This document shows, piece after piece, positions 23,660-33,497 of a DNA stretch of 64,000 nucleotides. Under the pieces are notes generated by a model. The model ran no database searches, was not told the origin of the DNA, and was given only the letters and a program-made list of their open reading frames with translations. Source of the DNA: Neolentinus lepideus HHB14362 ss-1 (taxonomy: Eukaryota; Basidiomycota; Agaricomycetes; Gloeophyllales; Gloeophyllaceae); assembly GCA_001632425.1 (NCBI GenBank), contig KV425574.1, positions 34,705 through 98,704 of the forward strand. The letters run 5' to 3'. Position 1 is the first letter of the stretch; every line of letters begins with the position of its first letter. A program made the translations under genes and the position numbers.

Positions 23660-25750
23660 ATGTTGAGCATAGCCGATCGTGTATGGATTAACATAAGACA
23701 AGTCGTAAGTACCCCCATGTGCAAGGACGTTCATCTGGTGCTCAGCTGAGGCTTCTTCTAGTATACTCGCGTGACGCTTACGCGCTTCACTTTCGCTTTC
23801 TTCCTTCTCGGATTCACCCACTGTTTCGCCCAAGGCATCATACAAGCCTTTCTGTTTTCAGTGGACGACAATGCAGCATCTTTTGTGTCTAGTATTATTC
23901 AGCAGGCCAACGCAAGCTCGTATCAACGTGAATTTGCGTATCTCACCCGTCCAAATGGTGAATATCACTTGTCGCTTTGTTCCCATATCCCCAGAGGGGC
24001 CACCCAAAATCCATGTCAGCCGGTATACCCCGTGGGTGACTCGAATATGACAGAATACAGTAGTGTGAGTAGTTCATCTTCATACTGAATCTTCAGTGCA
24101 TGTTTATCCGGTCTTCCTTCCGCCTGCTCAGGTGGATCTCGTTGGTCCTGACCAGACCATCACTGTGAGGTCCCATAAATACGTAACACACTCCTTACTC
24201 ATCGTCGGTCTTAGACCATAATGGATCCCACCGACGTCGTATCTATCGCGGGGTCGAATTCCTCCGGGGTGATCCTTATGAAAGTTGATGGCACCGAGGT
24301 GATTTTGAGTCAAACATGTGTCATGACACTTGTCTATCCCAGTCAAGTGTGCGTCTGTTATCATTACTCACTATGGGATAAAAATAAAACTTTTCGTTGC
24401 TGCAGAATAAACAACTCGAGACGCGAAGACTTAGCCCTACTAATCTCACAGTTTTGGTTATTTTCGATTTCTTACTTCGGCGTATGCATTCCTACAACTA
24501 TTTTACGGCTGTCTATTTACATACATGCTCTACAGCTTATGCACGACTCGATTCCGCATATGTAAGCACTCTCCTTGCTTGTATCGGTGCATATCTCTCA
24601 ACCTCGTTTTCTCTACAAGTCTCGCTGCGATCTCCACTCGCGTTCTCGCCACCGGGTGGTCTGCCTACTCGATCTGGCGCACAACCAACATCAAAGAACG
24701 CTTCCAGCACCTCATTATCGATACAGAGACGCCGTGCCACAGGCAGCTCTTTCCAACGTATTTCTCTACTAGAATCTCTTTCCAGGTATGTACCTTTGTT
24801 CCGGAGCAGTGCACATCTACAACAAAGGTCCTATAGATTCCTGATCTAGTATTGAACGTCACTGCACTTGTATTCTCCTCGTATTTGGCGTGGCATCTTG
24901 TCAAGGTAAGTCTCGGCACAAGTTCATTTCGTCCCCACTCTTTCTTAAGCGCTTGCTAGGACTATGCCAGTCACTCGTTCAAGCGCGTTGGGCCACCTGC
25001 TGCTATTGTCAGGATCTACGGGGCAAGTGGTCAATATTCTTCCACTGCCTGAATCAACACTTATACCACACATATAGTTCTTCCTAGCGGTATTCGTCTG
25101 CATGCAGCTCCTGGTATTCTTCTTGAGCGCCGCTATGGGTCTTTGGGTCGACCAATTATTCAACGGCGACATAGCCAGAATTTCGTCACATACGACGATA
25201 TACGAAGGATTGTTCTTGTTTACTACCATTGTACGCATTTGCTAAACTTCTTGTAAACGATCATACTCAATCCTCATCCTACAGATCCTCATTCCGTGGC
25301 TCACGATGGTACGATTACCCACTGCCTAACGTTGTCTTGTCCCTGCACTGATGCGTACCCAAATAATAGGGCTGGTACTCCGTGCGCCTCGAGAAGAAAT
25401 CGCTCATGGCTGGCTTCCTATCCCTCGCCTTCACCCTGATCGTCTGCTGGGCCGTTATGTTCTACTCGCTCGTCTATCGCTGGACCTTCATCCAATGGCC
25501 ATTCTTCGCGTGCATGACGGTCTCGTCCTTCATCGTCCTCATCGCCTGCTTTGGGTTTGGTGTCATTTGTTGGCTGAATTTCAACAAAGGGTTGAAGCAC
25601 TGGTGTACGTCACGTCACGTCGTACCCATCTTTCTATCACTGATTTTGATTTTGCCTGTAGTGTATGTGGAAGACGTCCTGGCAAAGTCCGACTTCGAGC
25701 CGGAGGTGTTCCCACACGACGTCGAGAAAGTACCTTTCCCAGGATACTAA
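23660..25750 (+). CDS. Uncharacterised multi-pass membrane protein, 13 exons
   Basis: Exons 23660-23704, 23762-24064, 24132-24164, 24215-24348, 24406-24481, 24536-24561, 24620-24785, 24837-24905, 24960-25022, 25078-25230, 25285-25308, 25370-25604 and 25662-25750 join without a frame break to 471 aa. The N-terminus has a hydrophobic anchor/signal segment (TFAFFLLGFTHCFAQ) and an extracytoplasmic-type domain with a Cys pair. About seven to eight helices follow, for example LALLISQFWLFSISYFG, LVLNVTALVFSSYLAWHL and FFLAVFVCMQLLVFFLS, then a short acidic tail. RREDLALLISQFWLF and RVLATGWSAYSIWRT resemble segments I associate with hypothetical Agaricomycete proteins. Function unknown. The intron after 25022 starts with GCAAGT, a GC-AG type. 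Confidence 0.82.
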
Positions 25751-26796
25751 GATTCACATCTTGCCACGACCCTTCCTATGCTCAGTATCTAGAGACGCTA
25801 CGCCGGACCCAGATGTATCCACAACTCTTGATACAACCACAGAACCAGATGATGGGACGTTCATCTAACCGGATACGGGTTCCGACATCGAGGATGATGT
25901 TATGGAATGTGCAAATGGACCCTGTAGACGGGCGATGATGTCTCACTCGACCCTTGAGTCTCCGAGTCAGACGGGCATAGCACCTCTTATTGAACCCTCG
26001 GACGATCAGTATGCGGTGATACGATGGACTTTTGGGCGCTTCATTTGGACTTCCCTTTGTACTATAGTAGCAGTCTGTAGCATAGAAACAAGTACTCCGA
26101 CACCTGCCTGTTTCCTCTTGACAGCAGATTGCAAAACGGTGTGCCTGTCTCTGAAAAGAGGCCTTAGTTCGGCAAGTTTGAGCGTCCGACTCAACTCTGA
26201 CTACAATCAAAGATGGTTGAAATTGATGGGTTTTCGCGATTCGCTCGCTCGCCTGCCTTCGCAAGCGTTCACAGGGAAGTCTTTTACTGTGTGTCACAGT
26301 GTGTGGTAGGCCTGCGTGGTTCTTTTTCTGTTAGAGGCGGAGTATGCCGGTTGACTATACACGGTCGACCGCTCAGCGCTGCAGCGCTCAACGTTAACGT
26401 TCATCGGTCGAGCGAGCTAGTTGTTGACTCGCACAACACTGGTAGGCCGATCGTTTTGCAATCTGCTGGAGAGGAATTATATCTCCAGATATCGGTGGCG
26501 GACGCCTCCATTTATCTGGAGTTGATGATATACCGGTTTAGCGGTAATAATCCATGTCCTATACGTACATCTTCTTCCAACTTCTGACAACAAGTACATC
26601 ATTATTATTTTACTTGAAACATTCACAGTCTTGATCGGGTCACGCCCCGAAGAATGAGGAGACGATCCGCCTATCGTCAGCAGTCAGATCGCCCGTGCTG
26701 GACGACGGCAGATGAAGCCATCTCTCAAGATGTACCCAGAGAAATCAGCAACAAAGTGCCGTTGAACACACGAACCTGACATGGCCCTTGCGCTTT
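25751..26796. other. Convergent spacer with short palindromes
   Basis: About one kilobase between convergent stops at 25750 and 26797. Only non-homologous ORFs are present. Two perfect palindromes sit next to each other: AGCGCTGCAGCGCT (26375-26388) and AACGTTAACGTT (26390-26401). No gene is supported. Confidence 0.45.
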
Positions 26797-29738
26797 CTAG
26801 CTGGCAAACGAGATCAATGCATACCTGGGAACACAAATATTCGTCAGCTTCCGACTTCATCGGGCGGCATTTGCCCCAACAGAAAGACACTCACTTTCCG
26901 TTGACTCTCCACTTCTCTCCAGACTCATCCAGGCGCTGAGCGACTTCCTTGTCGACACCGACCACTACGTCCGCCTTACTGGTACGCAGACTTAGTATAG
27001 GGAAGGAACCAACTAGAGGGCCTGCACGAGTATATGGTTGGATAATGCGGACAAGCATGCATAGAAGACCGCCTACCAATCGCTTCTTCGAAGGTGGTGT
27101 GGGCAGGCCAGCGAATGTCGCCTGTTAATCTTCCAAAGGCAGATCAACCATGTGCTGGTCGCATGAGAACAAAATACGTACTTGCGGTAGCTGTCGACAT
27201 ACGAGTAATTAGTTCGCGTTGAAGGTTTTGACATTGACAACTCACTTCAGGTCACCCTAACGATCAGGTCAATCATGACATTTTCGACTTTGTTTGGTGG
27301 AATGAACTGACCTTGAACACGACCAGTCCACTTCCTCTTAACCGTTCCCACACCGCGGCGCCCTTCATCTTCATCTCCCAGTACGGCCACGGTCCCGTCC
27401 AGAAATCTGCCTTCTCGTCCTTCTCCCCCAGCTTCCTGTCCTCAGGCACACTCAGCGCGAAGACACCTGAGTTAATGTAAGACTGCCATCGGGTTACCAT
27501 CGTTTTCAGGTTCTCCTTGAGCTGTGGCGAAGCGGGAGTGGCCGTCGAGGATGAGAGGGAGGACGACGGATCGGGGAAGAATGATGGATCGAGAAGCGCG
27601 GGGATGGTCGCTGCGAAGTCGGGCGGGGTAACGTCTGAGACGAACCAAGGAATCATCTTCGGACTATCACAGAGTCAACGGCATCACTCAAATACTGATG
27701 GGAAGAAAGAGACATACTGGAAGACGACCTTCTTTACATAGGGCGTGTATGTTAGGAGGAAATCGGCAAATACAAAGTCGGTAAAAAGCTGAAGCAGATA
27801 CTCGACGATTCTTTCTACCTTGATCTTGAGAGTGAAACGCACCTCGAAGCCGGCTGGACCAAGTGTTAGTTACTCGCTCGTCCAAGTAGCATAGTGAAGC
27901 TAGGAGGAAATGACCGAGTGGAAAGCGACCGTATACAGGTAGGAATGCAGATACGAAACGAAGAAACCGAGGTAGCCGCTGCGACTTTTTCACTGAAAGA
28001 CAGTGTCTCAAATCACACGGTACCATCTTCATAGCATATAATCCCTTCGAATCAGATCTGGCTGTACTGCGATGGCTCGTCCACTCATCGACTTTGTCGA
28101 TGAGTCGCACAACGCGATCTCAGTGCAGCTACTATAAGCACTGCGCATATGCCATGAGTGCAGCGAGGACCTTGGTTAGCATATAACCATGCCAAACTAC
28201 CGTGGGTATACCATGATGCCGAAGTACAGTCGTTACGTCCGTCTTCATGCCGCATACTCAGATTGCAGAGACCGACCCCCTTCCAACTCTGGCCACGGAA
28301 CGGCAAGTCTGTCTGCCGAGAACAGAAACGTGAAGCTCGCGCATATAGTGGCAGTGAGGCCAATGGCCGAGTACTAGAATGAACACCTGTCATCAAAGGC
28401 GAAAGGAAAGCGTCCGCTGCCCTGGTATGAGTCCGATACCAGAGAAATGCTCTTCTGGACCTCCAACTGTATATCGCAGAACAAATTCCGCATCCGAGAG
28501 ACTCCGCGCGGTAGCATATGCAGATACACTTGACGCCACAGATGATATCGCCACCACCGGCGAGACAGCAAGCCATCCAGAAACATTGAAATACAGAAAC
28601 AAATGCATCAAAAAGCAAGTTACTCACCGTTATCCAAAACGAAATCTACCCTACCTTCCTGTCCTCCCTTCTTCAGAGCTTTCCAAGCCTTATCACCGTC
28701 GTCCCGGAGAAGGTAGTCCTTGCGTGCAGCATGCGCGTCCTTGCCGACAGATTGCAGCTTCTGGATGTCGTCGTGAGAGAGGTGCGTAAGGAGGGAGAGG
28801 TCCGTTGCGTTTCCCCTGCGTCAAAGTATAGTGAATGAGGAAGACGCGATGGAAAGGGAGGGATGATCCTACCACAGACACATTTGTACCATCTCGCCGA
28901 AGACGACTTTGAGCTTGTCGGGGTCGGAGGCTAGGACGTCTTTCTCGGATTCGAATTCAGCCATCGTAGTTGCGAGTTCTGAACATCACTGAGTTGGATA
29001 GCCAAGACATAAGACATAAGGGGAGAAGACACTGACGATAGCATGCATCCCCACTCTTTTTGAAGGTATCGAGTTTCTGCTTGTAAAATGGGTCGAACTG
29101 CTTCCAGTGTTTCGTCGTAGAGAAATACGAGCGGAGCAGGCGGTATCTGTTAGGAGGGTAAATATAAAATGCTGCTATAAGTACGTGCGAGCCATACAGG
29201 TAGCATCTGTAATGCACATATGCATCAATATCGAGAGTGCGGCGGTAGTAATTGCATGCTTACTCAGCAAACAGCCAAGGAGTCGTGAACCATGTATTCT
29301 TTCCCTGTTTCTCTAGGTCATCTAAACCTGCATTATATACATCCACGTGAGGCTCCCCATCCTCAGGTATCTTTCTGCGGGCGTCCGTGATCAGTAACGA
29401 CTTCCTTACTCTCACATTCCACTGGCAACCAATACGACGCTCACTCTAGTGGATGATCGCGCCCCATATGATACTTCAGCGCGCTTATTTTGCCAATTAC
29501 CGCCTTACCCTCCTCTACCTTGTCCTGTGCGTCGGTCGAGGTATCAGTGGAAAGTTCGTGATTAAGAGAGTAGAGGTGGTCGATGATGCCTGTGAGGATG
29601 ATTGGCCATCGTTTGACAACAGTTTCGTATGAGAATCTGGATTACATGATGGCTGACAATATCTGGAATAACAACACGAGAGGCGTACCCGCTTTTATCG
29701 GTGGGATCATAAGGTGCGTATGGGGGATTGAATGCCAT
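26797..29738 (-). CDS. DUF89 / ARMT1-type damage-control phosphatase
   Basis: Fifteen exons (29738-29689, 29636-29445, 29374-29264, 29206-29198, 29146-29037, 28978-28873, 28815-28628, 27853-27843, 27788-27718, 27663-27312, 27256-27246, 27190-27182, 27129-27077, 27021-26895, 26824-26797) give 475 aa, like yeast YMR027W and human ARMT1. Family motifs appear in order: KRWPIILTGIIDHL, WGNATDLSLLT, the metal/active-site signature DNAGFE, GDLNYRKLTGD and SLRTSKADVVVG. The family uses Mn/Ni/Co to dephosphorylate sugar phosphates such as fructose-1-phosphate; cytosolic. Four exons are micro-exons of 9, 11, 11 and 9 nt. A 774-nt intron splits DN from AGFE. All other introns are short. It is divergent from BolA. 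Confidence 0.92.
27854..28627 (-). other. Oversized 774-nt intron of the DUF89 gene
   Basis: This intron is about ten times longer than nearly all others in the window. It starts GTGAGT and ends CCAG, and a 180-codon minus ORF inside it has no recognisable homology. It contains a perfect 10-base hairpin, ACTCATCGAC/GTCGATGAGT with a 3-base loop, at 28083-28105. It may be an insertion into a once-short intron, or may host a small RNA; neither can be shown here. Confidence 0.6.
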
Positions 29739-30028
29739 CTCTGTGTTATAGTAAATTTATGGCATTTTCAGCGTCATAACATAGGTCATATAAAACACAA
29801 CATTCTGGGATAATTTACACACCTAGCAGACTTGCGACAACAGGTTCGAATGTCGAATGCCAGTGGCTGTGGAATGCGTCGGGAAAGATCGGCCGGCCGG
29901 CCCGGAATCCCGCCAGCAATTGCGATTTAAATATTAATCTTATCAGATTACTCATCCCCTCCTCGGCCCTCCTTGCTTTCGACCACGTACCACTTATTTG
30001 AAGAAAAACAATATTTTCCAAGACAGAC
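29739..30028. promoter_or_regulatory. Compact divergent promoter, DUF89 phosphatase and BolA2
   Basis: Only 290 bases separate the two divergent start codons. A GC-rich patch with repeated GGCC (near 29890-29905) lies in the middle, followed by AT-rich sequence before the BolA start. A bidirectional promoter is the simplest reading. Confidence 0.5.
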
Positions 30029-30564
30029 ATGGCGGTAGACACAGTCGAGCTCGAAACAACACTGCGCACGTCTATCCCTATCTCGCACCTCGAGATCATC
30101 GACCAGAGCAACGGATGCGGCGAGAACTATGCTATCCTCGTCGTCAGCGACGTATGTACAGCATATATCATCACTCTGGTGACTTCTGACACTTTTCTGG
30201 AAATACCACTAACCCGCTGAAACCCGTCGATTCTTGCACCATGCCACCCTGTAACCCAGGCCTTTGAAGGGAAGAACACGCTCGCGCGGCATAGATTCGG
30301 TAAGCGCACTATCCTGTTCAGACGGCCTTCCACCGACCTTTGGGTCTCTTCGCCAATGACACCCGCTTAGTCCACGTTTGAGCTCGGTCTGACTAATCCC
30401 CTGGCAGTTAATGAGCTGCTGAAGAAGCAGATCGCCCAAATGCACGCTTTCTCGCAGGTAAACTATGCCACGTTTCTGTCTGTGATATCATGTCATTCCT
30501 CCTGCAGAAAACATTCACGCCGAAGCAGTACGAAACATGGCTCGAAAGGCAGAACGCCTCATAA
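30029..30564 (+). CDS. BOL2: BolA-like protein, BolA2/Fra2 type
   Basis: Four exons (30029-30151, 30260-30299, 30408-30457, 30508-30564) encode 89 aa, the typical size. Conserved BolA2 features are the Cys in SNGCGENY, FEGKNTLARHR with the invariant iron-sulfur-ligand His, VNELLKKQIAQMHAFSQ, and the KTFTPKQYETW end. BolA2/Fra2 pairs with monothiol glutaredoxin (Grx3/4) to bind a [2Fe-2S] cluster in the cytosol and nucleus, and in yeast signals iron status to transcription factors. No mitochondrial presequence is seen, which favours Fra2 over Bol1/Bol3. Confidence 0.93.
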
Positions 30565-31487
30565 CGCCCCGCTCGCCCTTGCTACTTCGCTCCGTCTGAA
30601 TCATACTCACATCACAGCACGTTAGGTAAGCCAATCATTTTGACAAGCCAAATTCCTATGTACTTACTTCACGGTAGACTCACGACTCTCTCTGCGTCTT
30701 GACTGAATCGTGCGCACGATACGTTTTGTACACATACAAGAGACATATTCTGCATGCCTGATCTCTTGAGCAATGCCCATAGGTCTGACTTGCCGGCGTG
30801 AAAGTAGGACAGGTCAATGTTCAAGCGTCCCAGATGTGAATGATAACTGTCTACCATCAGTCGGGATAAATCTCTCGAAGACCCTACCAGGCGAAACGAA
30901 CGAACCCGATGCCGATCCTGGCAGCATAGAATGAGAGCCTGATGGTATGAGACAAGCACCGACAAGCGAGACTCGAAACAGTCTCCTTGGGTGACATCCT
31001 TTGTTGCGCAGGAAACATTATCTTCCGTCTACACTGTACCAACGAAATGTATCATACCTTTCGTGTGACATCCAGATGCCATCTGGAAGAGCCTTACACG
31101 CACTACCTCTAGCAAAGGACACTATAACGTTAAGCCTGTTCGCCAGCACAGGCTATACATCATCAGCTAACTCGAGACCAAGACCCCACGCAAATCAAGC
31201 GAATGCTATTATGTTCTTTTCTGTCGGCGGGTGATCATCCCCGTGGAATCGATCACCCGAGTGATCCAGCGTTCCTCGCGAAGGGTATAATCAGGCGCGA
31301 GGCAGAGGCCCCGAGTGCAATTCCCTGGCGCCCCTCCCCTTCTGTCCGGCTTCCTTTATACCAAAGATCCAATAGCCAAATAATCCAATCCATCTTGACA
31401 TAGTAGATCGAAACAGATCACACGAACGAGCCAAAAGTCGTACAATCGCCCGTCTTCTGTCCTTACTCTTCCCGCCCCTGCTTTCTC
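30565..31487. other. Convergent intergenic spacer
   Basis: About 920 bases between the stops of BolA2 and the amidohydrolase. Short ORFs show no family resemblance. A small inverted repeat, GGGTGATC/GATCACCC, occurs near 31230-31258. No gene recognised. Confidence 0.45.
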
Positions 31488-33233
31488 CTACAATGGGCTA
31501 AGCCCCAACGAATAAATCCGATTCGCATTGTGGAACAGCGAGTCTTGCGCTACGCGAATCGCTTGCTTCTCGTTGAGGTCGCCAGCGGCCACCGACTCTG
31601 CTAGGACCTAATTACCATAGTCAGCATCCATCCGCCGCTGTGATGACCAAAGAGAGCGTATTGGGATAGATGGACAGGCGAACATACGGTATACAACGCA
31701 TCCCTGGCCTGGATTGTCCCCAGGTAGTACGATTCGGGCCACCAGTGGCCATCGGCTATACATAGGATCGGTTAGGGAAAGAAGAACACGAGAGAAAAGG
31801 GGACTGACTGGACCACATAATTTTATTAGTCGGACAGAGCTCGAGCACTTGGCGGATAACTGCGCGCTGACCGGTGCCAGAGACGAAGGGGAAGATCTCG
31901 CCAAAGTCGACGTAGACGTTCCTACCCGCGCAACGATAAATGAAGAGGTGAGTATGAGGCCAAGTTTAGGGGAAAGCGGTGAGAGGGCAGGGAAGCGCAC
32001 CGGTACACGCTACACAAATAACCAGCATCTCTCGTGTACGGATAGCTCGAGTGGAGAAGGACGAATGGCGTAGAGGGGTAGGCTTTGATGACAGCTTGGA
32101 GGTGGGCTGGGGAGGAGCGAGTGAGGGTGAGGTCGTTGTCACCCAGGCCGGTGTGAAATTGTACTGAAGTAGACGTGAGATTCAGTAGATAGATAAAAGA
32201 GAGTATAAGAAGGAGGGGAGCCGAGGAAGGGACGCACCAGGTTTGTTGCATCTGCCCGAGATCTCGAGTGTCGTTCGCACGACGTAGTCGTTGAGTTGCT
32301 TGTCATCTAGCCGTAGCGTGCTCGTCACGGAGTAGCTTCTCATATGTTTCGTCAGACTCAAAAATACCAGGAAAATATAGAGGGCCCGTACCGCTGTAGG
32401 CAGGACATTAACGCTCCTTCGAGCTCGGCCTGCGTGCATGATGTGGCGACATCCAAGCCGGTACGATAGCATGCCACGGATTTGAATCTGAGATGAAATG
32501 TCAGAGAAATGTTTGCAAGACGCATATCTGGGCGTGTATGCACCCAACTACCTCGGGATCATCTGCAGACGATTGGATGGAGGCCGCGAGCTTCGCAGAG
32601 AAGGTGTCGAGAAGGGTGGGAATGTATGTCGGGTCAGAGAGAGATGAAGGCAAGGTAGAGGCATCCACTAATGTTTTGAGGATATCCTGGTTGTTTGAGT
32701 TTTATTTTGCTTGAATTTATCACAAGAGATAATACGATAAGAGCATACCTGAGCAATGACCTCGACTCTCACAATCCTCTTGTTCGCGCTCTTCGTAAAG
32801 CGGTCGTGCCACTTATATGACTCACAAAGCTCTTCGACCCCGCCTAGTCCATCGTCAAAGAGGATGCACTGAATATTCGTCGGCATCATCGACAAGGTGC
32901 ATAACTCGTCGTATGGAGTCGTAGACCGCTTGGACTTCACGTCCTGCCATGTGGCATCTACAGCACGTATATTCAGTCAATCCTTTCCACAAAAATTCAG
33001 AGAATATACTCACCAGGACCCAAACCAAACAGGTATGCCAACTGCGCGGTCGCCTTGTAACAAGCAAGGGTATGCACCGAATCATCAAGCAGTGCAGGGC
33101 CCGTCGCCTCGGCAATGATGCCTTCAAAGTCGATGCTGTCTCTATTCGCAGCGGTGAGTAGCGGGTGCGCGTGATTGTCGATGCATGGATATTTGGAGCA
33201 TGCGTCGCGTAGCGTTGAATATTCTGCAGCCAT
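31488..33233 (-). CDS. Amidohydrolase-2 family protein (FluG N-terminal-like)
   Basis: Nine exons (33233-33014, 32957-32749, 32686-32544, 32487-32392, 32338-32238, 32163-32001, 31921-31809, 31755-31688, 31607-31488) give 410 aa. The TIM-barrel metal motifs are intact: HxH in CIDNHAHPLL, VQFHTGLGDND, FVLLHSSYPYTRDAGYL, VYVDFGEIFPFV and the late Asp in WSTDGHWWPESYYLG. This matches the amidohydrolase half found fused to a glutamine-synthetase-like half in fungal FluG, but here it ends after SLGLSPL with no such fusion. It probably hydrolyses or decarboxylates a small C-N or aromatic substrate in the cytosol; substrate unknown. It lies head-to-tail with the uncharacterised gene upstream. Confidence 0.88.
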
Positions 33234-33497
33234 GACCAGAGGATAGCCTGAAACCCGATCGAGATCTAGATTGTCGAACCGCCGGGACTTTTATCTTAGA
33301 TTTAAGTATTTGCTTCTGTTTGCCGCTCTGCTGTGGCGTCTAACTGAATTTGTATAGTGCATGGAATAAATATCAGACAGTTTACAACTATAAGTAATTC
33401 TGGCCAACCAACGAGATCTCCATCCGGGACAAAGCGACAGAGAAAATAAAAATAAAAACCTTTCTGCGACCGGCGCATCTATATATATTTGCGATCC

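Noticed and set aside
28085..28627. 180-codon minus ORF
   Set aside because: It lies wholly inside the long intron of the DUF89 gene, begins exactly at the donor region, and its translation has no family features; chance open frame.
31230..31280. Small GGGTGATC/GATCACCC inverted repeat as a terminator
   Set aside because: Hairpin terminators are not used by RNA polymerase II; the repeat is short and could be chance.
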